Counted from the stretch's first letter, positions 1-6,333 are shown. The stretch is DNA of 6,333 nucleotides from Campylobacter sp. (GCA_021203945.1 JAJQAF010000194.1:1-6333), one strand, 5' to 3'. The notes: generated by a model from the sequence alone, not told the origin. Numbers and translations: made by a program.

Positions 1-186
1 GATGGCTTGAGGCTGAGAAATTTCTATAAATTTTTTAAAATCGGTAAAAAATTCAGCCCTACAAAAAGTATCGGTATTTTGTTTGTCAAATACGCCGCAG
101 ACCTCAAATTTATCCGAGCGTCTAAGTTCGGTATAGTGCCTTTTACCAACGTCCGAGTAGCCAACGATACCAATCTTTAGCTTCAT
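1..186 (-). CDS. Gfo/Idh/MocA-family oxidoreductase, N-terminal part (runs off left edge)
   Basis: Reading the minus strand from the ATG at 186-184 gives 62 uninterrupted codons to the window edge. The protein begins MKLKIGIVGYSDVGKRHY and continues to GVFDKQN, the first beta-alpha-beta of an NAD(P)-binding Rossmann fold as found in Gfo/Idh/MocA sugar or inositol dehydrogenases. Asp34 at the end of the second strand would suit NAD binding, and His17 is at the position where the family usually has His. The usual G-x-G-x-x-G is altered: the middle Gly is Ser11 (G9-Y-S-D-V-G14). AAAGGA (plus-strand 192-197) lies 5 bases before the start, which supports this ATG. The substrate cannot be judged because the C-terminal domain is outside the window. 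The gene diverges from alaS, as I recall for Cj0504c in C. jejuni. The family call is fairly sure; any specific reaction would be a guess. Confidence 0.8.
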   Translation of the reverse strand, partial: MKLKIGIVGYSDVGKRHYTELRRSDKFEVCGVFDKQNTDTFCRAEFFTDFKKFIEISQPQAI

Positions 187-205
187 TGTCGTCCTTTAAA
201 AATTT

Positions 206-226
206 ATATAATTTTAATAATTATAT
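206..226. repeat. AT-rich dyad with a TATAAT in each arm, divergent control region
   Basis: The 8-base arms ATATAATT (206-213) and AATTATAT (219-226) are perfect inverted repeats separated by 5 bases. Each arm carries TATAAT reading toward the other. It lies midway between the oxidoreductase start and the proximal alaS promoter candidates. It could be a regulator site or overlapping face-to-face -10 elements, but base composition alone makes such dyads common here. Confidence 0.4.
220..225 (-). promoter_or_regulatory. Candidate -10 element for the oxidoreductase gene
   Basis: The minus strand reads TATAAT here (plus strand ATTATA), which would start transcription near 213 and give a leader of about 27 bases. 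There is no recognisable -35 box; Campylobacter sigma-70 promoters usually lack one. The surrounding DNA is almost pure A/T, so chance matches are likely and the call is tentative. Confidence 0.4.
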
Positions 227-317
227 TTATATATCACTTTTAAACACATAAATTCAAAAAGAGCGCGTAAATACGGTAAAATTTAGATTTTTTATAAATT
301 TCAAAACGATTTTTAGG

Positions 318-323
318 TAAAAT
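318..323 (+). promoter_or_regulatory. alaS: Candidate -10 element for the alaS operon
   Basis: TAAAAT preceded by GG and by T-rich DNA (287-301 and 310-314) resembles the Campylobacter sigma-70 -10 with T-rich upstream periodicity. Transcription would begin near 330, about 25 bases before the alaS ATG. A second GG-TAAAAT at 277-282 is an equally good hexamer and would give a longer leader. A plus-strand TATAAT at 207-212 is a third option. Which one is used cannot be settled from the sequence. Confidence 0.4.
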
Positions 324-329
324 CAAGCG

Positions 330-343
330 AAATTTTAAAATTT
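330..343. repeat. 14-bp AT palindrome in the alaS leader
   Basis: AAATTTTAAAATTT is a perfect palindrome ending three bases before the AGGA ribosome binding site of alaS. It contains only A and T, so as RNA it would form at most a very weak hairpin. It also fits the general excess of AAATTT words in this genome. I record it as sequence structure without assigning a regulatory role. Confidence 0.5.
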
Positions 344-355
344 ACAGGATGATAT

Positions 356-2986
356 ATGCAAAATTTAGACGTTAGAGAAGCTTATTTAAATTTTTTCAAA
401 TCAAAAGGACACGAAATTATCGCATCCGCGCCGCTCGTGCCAAACGACGCGACCTTACTTTTCACAAATGCCGGAATGGTGCCGTTTAAAAGCATTTTCA
501 CGGGCGAAATTCCACGCCCTACTCCGCCTATTCGCACAAGCTGTCAAACATGCATTCGCGCGGGCGGTAAGCATAACGACCTCGACAATGTCGGCTACAC
601 TGCGCGCCATCATACATTTTTTGAAATGCTTGGAAATTTTAGTTTCGGCGAATACTTTAAAAAAGACGCAATCGCCTACGCATGGGAGTTTGTAACTCAA
701 ATTTTAAATTTACCTAAAGATCGTCTTTACGTAACCGTTCATGAAGGCGACGACGAAGCTTATGCGATGTGGCAAGAGCATATCGCAAAGGACAGAATTT
801 ATAAATTCGGCGATAAAGACAATTTTTGGCAAATGGGAGATACCGGACCTTGCGGACCTTGCAGCGAGATATTTTACGACCAAGGCGGCGAGCATTTTAA
901 TACGAGCGAGGATTATATGGGCGGCGACGGCGATCGTTTCCTTGAAATTTGGAATTTAGTATTTATGCAATACGAGCGCGGCGCAGACGGCAAACTAAGT
1001 CCTCTTCCAAAGCCGAGCATTGACACGGGAATGGGTTTAGAGCGCGTAACGGCGATAATGGAAGGCAAATTTAGCAACTACGACAGTTCGCTTTTTATGC
1101 CGTATATTGACGAAGTCGCCAAATTATGCGGCAAAGCTTACCGCTACGAAACGGGCGCAAGTTACCGCGTGATAAGCGATCATATCCGCTCGGTCGTATT
1201 TTTACTGGCACAAGGCACGAATTTTGATAAAGAGGGTCGCGGATACGTTTTACGCCGTATTTTACGTCGTGCGGTGCGACACGGCTATTTACTGGGCATT
1301 AAAGAACCGTTTATGTATAAACTTGTAGATAAGGTTTGCGAGCTTATGGGCAGGCATTACACCTATCTAAACGATAAAAAAAGGGCGGTAAAAGAGCAAA
1401 TCAGACTTGAGGAGGAGCGATTTTTCGCCACGATCGCAAGCGGTTTGGAGTTATTTAACGAAGAGTTAAGGCGTATGGATAGTATTTCGGACGCATTAAA
1501 TTTAGCCGACAAAGCGGGCGCAAGTGAAGACGGCGAAATATCAAAGCGAAAATGTGCCGTGTTTAGCGGCGAAGTAGCCTTTAAGCTTTACGATACATAC
1601 GGCTTTCCGCTTGATTTGACCGCAGATATGCTAAGGGATAAAAACTTAAGCGTTGATGAGGCTAAATTTGACGAGCTGATGGCGGAGCAAAAATCGCGTG
1701 CGAAAGCGGCATGGAAAGGTAGCGGCGATAAGAGTGCGAAAGGCGATTTTAAAGAGCTTTTAGAGGAATTCGGCGAGAATAAATTTAGCGGATACGACGA
1801 GCTTGAAAGGCGAAGCAAAATTTTAGCCTTGCTTGATGAAAATTTTAAAAGAGTGTCAAATTTAAAGCCCGACGAAACGGGCTGGATAATGTTTGACATA
1901 ACGCCTTTTTATGCGCAAAGCGGAGGTCAATGCGGCGATAGCGGCGAGATTTTGAATAAAGCCGAAGTACTTGACACGCAAAAATTTCACGGCTTAAATT
2001 TATCTTACGTTAAGACGACCGCAGCCCTAAAGCTCGGTGACGAAGTCAATGTCAAAGTAAGCGATAAACGTATGCAAACGGCGCGTCATCATAGCGCAAC
2101 GCATATTTTGCATTCCGCACTTCGCGCTATTTTGGGCTCACATATCGCACAAGCCGGCTCAAGCGTAGAGCCCGATAAGCTTAGATTTGACTTCTCGCAC
2201 CCTAAGGCGGTGAGCGCTCAAGAGCTTGAAGAGATAGAAAATTTCGTAAATAACGCCATCGCAAAAGGTGCGGCGGCGGACACGCGAATAATGGACATAG
2301 CCGATGCCAAAAATAGCGGTGCGATCGCACTTTTCGGCGAAAAATACGGCGAGAAAGTGCGTGTGCTAAGCTTTGGTGACGTTAGCAAAGAGCTTTGCGG
2401 CGGAACCCACGTGCATAATTTAAATGAAATAGGCGCGTTTTTTATCGTAAAAGAAAGCGGAGTGAGTGCGGGCGTGCGCAGAATTGAAGCCGTTTGCGGC
2501 AATGCCGCATTAAAATTGGCTAAGAGCTTTAGAAGCGAGCTTGAGCAGATAAAAGCCGAGCTAAAAAGCATAGAGCCGATGATAGCGATAAAAAAGCTGA
2601 AAGACGAGATAAAAGCGGTTAAAGATATGATGAAAAACGCTAAAGATTCGCATACGCTCGTATCTATCAACGTAAATGAAGTTAAACTTTGCGTCGCAGC
2701 GATAGAAAGCGGCGATATAAAAACGCTTATTGACAATTTTAAAAACGAGCATGAAAAGGCGGCGATACTACTTATGCAGGTCAATCAAGACGGCAAAATC
2801 GCTATCGCCGCAGGCGTAAAAAACGCAAATTTAAAAGCGGGCGAATGGGTTAGGCTTACGGCTCAAATTTTAGGAGGCAACGGCGGCGGCAGAGATGACT
2901 TCGCAACAGCCGGCGGCAAAAACGTCTTGCTGATAGAAGATGCTATAAAAGACGCCTTTGCGTTTGCAAGAGAAAAGTTAAGCTGA
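356..2986 (+). CDS. alaS: Alanyl-tRNA synthetase
   Basis: Cytoplasmic class II synthetase that joins alanine to tRNA-Ala and clears mischarged Ser/Gly. The 876 residues cover the full family architecture. The N-terminal catalytic domain has [10 protein letters not shown] near 38-47, the [20 protein letters not shown] block, and class II motif 3 as GMGLER at 225-230. The central tRNA-recognition region includes [11 protein letters not shown]. The editing domain has zinc-site residues H579-xxx-H583 (HHSATH) and C681-GGT-H685. A coiled-coil-like charged stretch lies near 715-765, and a C-terminal C-Ala domain has the glycine-rich [10 protein letters not shown]. All key residues are present. The ATG at 356 has AGGA at 346-349, six bases upstream. 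One oddity is about 20-25 extra residues near 374-399, just before [16 protein letters not shown], compared with my recollection of E. coli and C. jejuni AlaRS. The stop codon overlaps the next start (TGATG). It is the first gene of a five-gene run. Confidence 0.98.
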   Translation: MQNLDVREAYLNFFKSKGHEIIASAPLVPNDATLLFTNAGMVPFKSIFTGEIPRPTPPIRTSCQTCIRAGGKHNDLDNVGYTARHHTFFEMLGNFSFGEYFKKDAIAYAWEFVTQILNLPKDRLYVTVHEGDDEAYAMWQEHIAKDRIYKFGDKDNFWQMGDTGPCGPCSEIFYDQGGEHFNTSEDYMGGDGDRFLEIWNLVFMQYERGADGKLSPLPKPSIDTGMGLERVTAIMEGKFSNYDSSLFMPYIDEVAKLCGKAYRYETGASYRVISDHIRSVVFLLAQGTNFDKEGRGYVLRRILRRAVRHGYLLGIKEPFMYKLVDKVCELMGRHYTYLNDKKRAVKEQIRLEEERFFATIASGLELFNEELRRMDSISDALNLADKAGASEDGEISKRKCAVFSGEVAFKLYDTYGFPLDLTADMLRDKNLSVDEAKFDELMAEQKSRAKAAWKGSGDKSAKGDFKELLEEFGENKFSGYDELERRSKILALLDENFKRVSNLKPDETGWIMFDITPFYAQSGGQCGDSGEILNKAEVLDTQKFHGLNLSYVKTTAALKLGDEVNVKVSDKRMQTARHHSATHILHSALRAILGSHIAQAGSSVEPDKLRFDFSHPKAVSAQELEEIENFVNNAIAKGAAADTRIMDIADAKNSGAIALFGEKYGEKVRVLSFGDVSKELCGGTHVHNLNEIGAFFIVKESGVSAGVRRIEAVCGNAALKLAKSFRSELEQIKAELKSIEPMIAIKKLKDEIKAVKDMMKNAKDSHTLVSINVNEVKLCVAAIESGDIKTLIDNFKNEHEKAAILLMQVNQDGKIAIAAGVKNANLKAGEWVRLTAQILGGNGGGRDDFATAGGKNVLLIEDAIKDAFAFAREKLS

Positions 2987-3483
2987 TGCCTGAATATAAT
3001 ATTGCGTTTGCGCGTCTTGACCAGCTGATACCGTTTTTTCATACCTCGATAACTATACTTTTTATCGGACTTCAAGCGGGTTTTTGGCTTATGGCAACGT
3101 ATTTTATGAAGTCGAATTTAAAAGACGGGCTGAAATACTCTATACTGATGCGCATGTTAAGGCGATTTGGATTTTGTATTTTAACGCTTCTTGCGCTGAT
3201 TGCCCTTACGAGCATAACGATCGGCGACAGCGGAGGATTAATAAAATCGGCAAATCCGATGGCAAAGGCGATACTGATTACAAAATGGGCGCTAGAAATA
3301 TTTTTAGCAGTAAATATGGGCTATATGTTTTACCAATACAAAAAAGCCTACGTAGCTTTTAAAATGCGCGACATACTCCAAATAAACGAGAGTTTGGTCG
3401 TAATAATCTCTTATTTTATACCGCTAAATTTAGTCATATCGTTCATAGCGATATATCTTGGCATAGCGTATAAGGAATTTTAA
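2986..3483 (+). CDS. Unrecognised four-helix integral membrane protein
   Basis: I cannot assign this 165-residue protein to a characterised family. Hydrophobic segments near residues 14-40, 61-80, 93-117 and 136-161 predict four membrane-spanning helices with short loops and no cleavable signal peptide. Polar or notable residues inside or next to the helices include His19, Trp34, the TSITIGDSGG turn after helix 2, the NPMAKA stretch before helix 3, Asn110 and Tyr113. The basic loops (KSNLKDGLK, RMLRRFG, QYKKAYVAFKMRD) suggest both inter-helix loops 1 and 3 face the cytoplasm. The ATG overlaps the alaS stop by one base (TGATG) with no strong Shine-Dalgarno, so translation probably depends on coupling to alaS. 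Its own stop overlaps the maf start (TAATG). As I recall the C. jejuni locus, alaS is followed directly by maf, so this gene may be an extra member here. It is clearly coding: the frame is open, the hydrophobicity pattern is coherent, and overlaps at both ends fit the operon. Confidence 0.9.
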   Translation: MPEYNIAFARLDQLIPFFHTSITILFIGLQAGFWLMATYFMKSNLKDGLKYSILMRMLRRFGFCILTLLALIALTSITIGDSGGLIKSANPMAKAILITKWALEIFLAVNMGYMFYQYKKAYVAFKMRDILQINESLVVIISYFIPLNLVISFIAIYLGIAYKEF

Positions 3484-4028
3484 TGATCATTTTGGCTTCA
3501 AGCTCGCAAACGCGCGCTAAAATTTTGACCGAAAACGGCTTTGATTTTGAGCAAATTTCATTTGATTTCGACGAGAGCAAAATTTCAAGAGATTGCGCGC
3601 CTCATATCTACGTCCAAAGAGTGGCGACGGCGAAGAAAAATCAATTTTTTAAAATTTATCCCGATCTTAAAAACGTGCTAATCGCCGATAGCTGCGTCGC
3701 TTGTAAAGGTAAAATTTTATGCAAAGCAAGCGGTAAAGAGCAGGCATTTAAGATGCTTCGGCTTCAAAGCGATAGTGTTTGCAGCGTGTTTAGCTCGATG
3801 ATATTTACGGGCGAAAATTTTGAGCTTATAAATGTGAGCGAAACAAGGTATAAATTTGCTAAATTCGATGAATATGACGTATCGGAATACGTTAAAAACG
3901 GCGAATGGCAAGGTAAAGCGGGCGCTATGACGGTCGAAAGTTTTAACAAAAAATACATAATCGAACAAAACGGTAGCACGAATAATGCTCGCGGACTAAA
4001 TATCGAGATATTAAAGGCGTTTTTATGA
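3483..4028 (+). CDS. maf: Maf-family nucleotide pyrophosphatase / septum formation inhibitor-like protein, divergent
   Basis: Maf proteins hydrolyse non-canonical or modified nucleoside triphosphates in the cytoplasm and have been linked to septum formation. At 181 residues the length is about normal. The opening IILASSSQTRAKIL (2-15, Arg11) matches the family's LASxSxxR motif. A68-D69-S70 stands where the family has ADT, with the catalytic Asp kept, and K81 stands at the usual KP lysine. GKAGAMTVE corresponds to the late DKAGAYxIQG block, and GSTNNARGL to the GSYxNVVGLP block. Several consensus residues differ: ADT is ADS, KP is KA, and IQG is replaced by MTV. I recall similar divergence in the C. 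jejuni Maf, so this is probably an epsilonproteobacterial variant and not decay, but its substrate cannot be inferred. AAGGA at 3472-3476 lies six bases before the ATG, which overlaps the preceding stop by one base. Its TGA overlaps the pbpA ATG by four bases (ATGA). Confidence 0.88.
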   Translation: MIILASSSQTRAKILTENGFDFEQISFDFDESKISRDCAPHIYVQRVATAKKNQFFKIYPDLKNVLIADSCVACKGKILCKASGKEQAFKMLRLQSDSVCSVFSSMIFTGENFELINVSETRYKFAKFDEYDVSEYVKNGEWQGKAGAMTVESFNKKYIIEQNGSTNNARGLNIEILKAFL

Positions 4029-5953
4029 AATATATTTTGGCTTTTTGCTTTATAGTGGCCGTGGCTTTCGGCGGTGCGTTTTTATATTTTTACGCTCAGG
4101 TCAGATTTGAAGCATACAGCATAATAGACTACAAACCAAAACTAACTACGCAGATTTTCGATAGAAACAACGAGCTCATCGCAAATATCTTTGAGGAAAA
4201 CAGAATTTACGTAAGATACGACGATATTCCCGCGCGCATAATAGAAGCGTTAGTAGCCATTGAAGATACGAGCTATTTTGAGCACGGAGGAGCAAACTAT
4301 GAGGCCATACTAAGAGCCATCATAAAAGATATAAAAGCTAAAAAACTAGTAGAAGGCGCATCTACGCTAACCCAACAGCGTGTTAAAAATTTGGTGCTAA
4401 CCCGCGAAAAGAAATTTACTCGAAAAATAAAAGAAATAGTATTGGCTATAAAACTCGAAAACGAGCTCACGAAAGAGGAGATTATAGAACGATATTTAAA
4501 CCACGTATATTTCGGGCACGGATACTACGGTATAAAAACTGCGGCGGAAGGATACTTTAGAAAAGAGCTGAACGAGCTTAGCGTAAAAGAGATCGCCATT
4601 TTGGTTGGACTTCCAAAAGCTCCAAGCACATATGACCCGACAAAACATCCCGATTTGTCTTTAAGTCGTGCAAACCGCGTATTAGAACGTATGTATAATA
4701 TCGGCTGGATAAACGAAGACGAATATCGCAAAGGAATACTGGAAGAACCGGCGGTATTCGACGATACGCTTACAAGAAATAAAGCTCCTTACGTGATTGA
4801 TGAGATCATTAAAGAGGCATCCAAAAAATTTGACGATATAAAAACGGGCGGATACCGAATACAAAGCACGATAGATCTTGGAGTGCAAAAAATGGCTCAA
4901 GATGCGCTAATGTATGGGTATAACGAAATTTTAAAACGCAATACAAAAGCAAATCCCGAAATTTTAAACGGCGCCATAGTCGTTACGCAACCTCAAAGCG
5001 GGCAAATTTTAGCCCTTGTGGGCGGCATAGACTACGCTAAAAGTAGTTATAATCGTGCTACGCAAAGCCAGCGCCAACCGGGCTCAAGCTTTAAACCGTT
5101 TATATATCAAATCGCGCTAGATAACGGTTATTCTGTTGTTTCCCAAGTGGCGGACATCGCGCGCACTTTCGATATGGGAAACGGAAAAGAATGGACTCCG
5201 AAAAATTACGGCGGCGGTTTTCAGGGATATATCACAATAAAATCCGCAATAACTCAGTCACGTAACTTAGCGACTATTAATCTGCTAAACGATCTGGGAC
5301 TTAGCTCCGTTCGTAAAAGATTAGTGGAGATGGGTTTTGAAAATATACCTGAAAATTTATCTATAGCTCTTGGAAGCTTTGGAATTTCACCGCTTGAATT
5401 TGCAAAATTTTACTCAATGTTTCCAAACGAAGGTGAAATAGTCGAACCGACGCTCATAAAGCATATAGAAAATAGTTTTGGCGCTTCGATGGATTACGAA
5501 GGTCAAAGAAAGCAAGTTATAAAACCCGAACAAGCTTTTTTAACTACAAGTCTGCTACAAAATGTCGTAAATAACGGCACGGGGCGCAATGCAAAAATCC
5601 AAGGCATACAAATAGCCGGAAAAACAGGCACGACAAACAATAACATAGATGCATGGTTTTGCGGATATACCCCGGATATACAGGCTATCATTTGGTATGG
5701 AAACGACGATAATTCACCAATGAAAAAGGTTGAAGGCGGCGGCAGAACCGCGGCACCGGTCTTTAAAAAATTTATGGAAGAGTATATCAAACAATATCCG
5801 ACTCTTAGACGCATATTTGAACAGCCCGAAGGCGTTTACAAAGGATACTATAACGGTTCTGACGAATTTTACACCAACGACTCTCCTTTGCCGCAAACAA
5901 CGCCGACGAATGAGATAATTCAAGATCAAGAAAACGACGGACTAATTTTCTAA
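4025..5953 (+). CDS. pbpA: Class A penicillin-binding protein (PBP1A), peptidoglycan glycosyltransferase/transpeptidase
   Basis: Bifunctional cell wall enzyme that polymerises lipid II and cross-links the peptides in the periplasm, anchored by one N-terminal helix (about residues 3-25) with a short cytoplasmic tail. The GT51 domain follows: IEDTSYFEH with catalytic Glu80, GASTLTQQ at 111-118, the RKIKE motif, then ERYLNHVYFGHGYYG with the second Glu region and GLPKAPSTYDP. The transpeptidase domain carries S354-S-F-K357 (SxxK, nucleophile Ser354), S412-R-N414 (SxN) and K533-T-G535 (KTG), all intact. It ends with the usual GGRTAAPVFKKF segment and an acidic, Pro/Thr-containing tail. At 642 residues it fits epsilonproteobacterial PBP1A, annotated pbpA in C. 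jejuni and equivalent to mrcA/ponA elsewhere. Arg119 right after TQQ is unusual, since a hydrophobic residue is normal there. The ATG overlaps the maf stop, with AAAGG at 4013-4017 upstream. Confidence 0.97.
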   Translation: MKYILAFCFIVAVAFGGAFLYFYAQVRFEAYSIIDYKPKLTTQIFDRNNELIANIFEENRIYVRYDDIPARIIEALVAIEDTSYFEHGGANYEAILRAIIKDIKAKKLVEGASTLTQQRVKNLVLTREKKFTRKIKEIVLAIKLENELTKEEIIERYLNHVYFGHGYYGIKTAAEGYFRKELNELSVKEIAILVGLPKAPSTYDPTKHPDLSLSRANRVLERMYNIGWINEDEYRKGILEEPAVFDDTLTRNKAPYVIDEIIKEASKKFDDIKTGGYRIQSTIDLGVQKMAQDALMYGYNEILKRNTKANPEILNGAIVVTQPQSGQILALVGGIDYAKSSYNRATQSQRQPGSSFKPFIYQIALDNGYSVVSQVADIARTFDMGNGKEWTPKNYGGGFQGYITIKSAITQSRNLATINLLNDLGLSSVRKRLVEMGFENIPENLSIALGSFGISPLEFAKFYSMFPNEGEIVEPTLIKHIENSFGASMDYEGQRKQVIKPEQAFLTTSLLQNVVNNGTGRNAKIQGIQIAGKTGTTNNNIDAWFCGYTPDIQAIIWYGNDDNSPMKKVEGGGRTAAPVFKKFMEEYIKQYPTLRRIFEQPEGVYKGYYNGSDEFYTNDSPLPQTTPTNEIIQDQENDGLIF

Positions 5954-5957
5954 AGGA
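5954..5957 (+). promoter_or_regulatory. Ribosome binding site that fixes the GTG start of the ComEA-like gene
   Basis: AAGG-A at the end of the pbpA stop region (TAAAGGAT, 5951-5958) lies 5 bases before GTG at 5963. This spacing, and the full signal peptide gained by starting there, choose GTG over the first in-frame ATG at 5990, which would delete the basic n-region. Confidence 0.7.
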
Positions 5958-5962
5958 TATAA

Positions 5963-6226
5963 GTGAAAATTTTCAAATTTTTTATCGCTATGGCTTGCAT
6001 TATAAATTTTGTTTTTGCCGATGTTGATCTAAATACTGCAAGCAAAAAAGAACTTATGGATTTGGGCTTTAATAAAAATCAAGCCCTAAACATTATAAAA
6101 TACAGAAAGGCTCACAAATTTAAAAATATAAACGAATTAACAAACGTTAAAGGTATAAAATTTTCTCAAGTCGAAAAAGTAAAAGATAAAATTTTAGTAG
6201 CAAAAGATAAAAATAAGAAAAAATAA
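5963..6226 (+). CDS. ComEA-like helix-hairpin-helix protein, secreted, probable DNA-binding competence factor
   Basis: This 87-residue protein starts at GTG. Residues 1-19 form a signal peptide (MKIFKF basic start, hydrophobic core, VFA before Asp20), so the mature protein should be periplasmic. What follows is a ComEA-type tandem helix-hairpin-helix domain: DLNTASKKEL (22-31), a first hairpin where GFNKNQA replaces the usual GIGxxxA, then IIKYRKAHKFKNINEL, and a second hairpin VKGIKFSQV. The C-terminus is a lysine-rich tail (KDKNKKK) that could add non-specific DNA contacts. ComEA proteins bind incoming double-stranded DNA at the periplasmic face during natural transformation. A small secreted protein of this type, Cj0011c, has been reported to act in C. 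jejuni transformation. This protein has no membrane anchor beyond the signal peptide. It follows pbpA by 9 bases and probably shares its transcript. The family call is firm; the role in competence is inferred. Confidence 0.88.
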   Translation: MKIFKFFIAMACIINFVFADVDLNTASKKELMDLGFNKNQALNIIKYRKAHKFKNINELTNVKGIKFSQVEKVKDKILVAKDKNKKK

Positions 6227-6245
6227 AAGAGAGTATAGAAAGAAA

Positions 6246-6275
6246 AATTCAAAAGAGGATTTTCTCTTTTGAATT
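6246..6275. terminator. Hairpin terminator between convergent genes, strongest for the minus strand
   Basis: AATTCAAAAGAG (6246-6257) and CTCTTTTGAATT (6264-6275) form a perfect 12-bp stem with a 6-base GATTTT loop. In the minus direction the stem lies 9 bases after the rplS-like stop and runs into a T-rich tail (TTTCTTTCT), a good intrinsic terminator. In the plus direction it lies 19 bases after the ComEA-like stop, but the tail GACAATATATT is not a real U-tract, so termination of the alaS-pbpA operon there may be weaker. Confidence 0.8.
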
Positions 6276-6284
6276 GACAATATA

Positions 6285-6333
6285 TTATTTTCTAAGTTCG
6301 CGAATTTTAGCGGCTTTACCACGTAGATTACGT
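6285..6333 (-). CDS. rplS: Ribosomal protein L19, C-terminal 15 residues (runs off right edge)
   Basis: On the minus strand the stop TAA is at 6287-6285, and the upstream codons read RNLRGKAAKIRELRK. This matches the basic C-terminus of bacterial L19, which ends like YLRxxxGKAARIKE, where the 50S protein sits at the 30S-50S interface. Only 15 codons are visible, so the identification rests on this one motif, though it is distinctive. The gene converges on the alaS-pbpA operon and is followed by the hairpin at 6246-6275. Confidence 0.8.
   Translation of the reverse strand, partial: RNLRGKAAKIRELRK

Noticed and set aside
330..343. The leader palindrome as a riboswitch, T-box-like or attenuator element for alaS
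   Set aside because: The leader is very short, purely A/T around the palindrome, and has no terminator/antiterminator pair or specifier-type structure.
1588..1899. 103-codon minus-strand open frame inside alaS
   Set aside because: Antisense shadow with serine runs produced by the complementary codon pattern; no independent support.
2218..2784. Long open frame (188 codons) on the minus strand inside alaS
   Set aside because: It lies wholly antisense to a clearly coding AlaRS region. Its translation is a Ser/Phe/Ile-rich product of reversed Lys/Glu/Ala codons, with no recognisable motif or ribosome binding site.
3084..3362. 92-codon plus-strand open frame inside the membrane protein gene
   Set aside because: Out-of-frame overlap with a gene that has coherent transmembrane segments and operon overlaps; the alternative product resembles nothing and has no start signal.
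5503..5814. 103-codon minus-strand open frame inside pbpA
   Set aside because: Antisense to the transpeptidase domain containing the conserved KTG motif; no supporting signals.
5990..5992. Downstream ATG as the start of the ComEA-like gene
   Set aside because: It would remove the basic n-region and part of the signal peptide, and the AGGA at 5954-5957 is correctly placed for the GTG at 5963.
1..6333. CRISPR array, insertion sequence, phage or toxin-antitoxin module, tRNA
   Set aside because: No spaced direct repeats, transposase or integrase motifs, terminal inverted repeats or cloverleaf sequence are visible; the window is nearly filled by housekeeping genes.

Overview
The window looks like ordinary chromosome from an epsilonproteobacterium, most likely a Campylobacter of the non-jejuni type (for example the concisus/curvus/rectus/showae group; the species is inference). 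Support comes from the AlaRS, Maf and class A PBP sequences, a very high density of AAATTT-type words in coding and non-coding DNA, AGGA-type ribosome binding sites, TAAAAT/TATAAT -10 elements without clear -35 boxes, and tightly overlapping genes. The order oxidoreductase (reverse) / alaS / maf / pbpA matches my recollection of the Cj0504c-Cj0508 neighbourhood of C. jejuni.

Layout: (1) 1-186, minus strand: N-terminal 62 codons of a Gfo/Idh/MocA-family oxidoreductase that runs off the left edge. (2) 187-355: AT-rich divergent control region. It has a TATAAT-bearing dyad, -10-like elements in both directions and a 14-bp AT palindrome just upstream of the alaS ribosome binding site. (3) 356-6226, plus strand: a five-gene run of alaS, an unrecognised four-helix membrane protein, a divergent maf, pbpA (class A penicillin-binding protein) and a small secreted ComEA-like helix-hairpin-helix protein. 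The first four are joined by stop/start overlaps of 1, 1 and 4 bases, and the fifth follows after 9 bases, so co-transcription and translational coupling are likely. (4) 6246-6275: a perfect 12-bp hairpin between convergent genes. (5) 6285-6333, minus strand: the last 15 codons of a gene whose product ends like ribosomal protein L19 (rplS).

Together the operon mixes housekeeping translation (AlaRS charging and proofreading), nucleotide sanitation or division control (Maf), cell wall synthesis (PBP1A) and probable periplasmic DNA binding for competence (ComEA-like). There is no CRISPR array, insertion sequence, phage gene, tRNA or rRNA. I do not see a previously undescribed system. The points most worth a second look are the unrecognised membrane protein coupled between alaS and maf, the ComEA-like gene behind pbpA, an extra segment in AlaRS, and departures from consensus in Maf, the oxidoreductase and the PBP.
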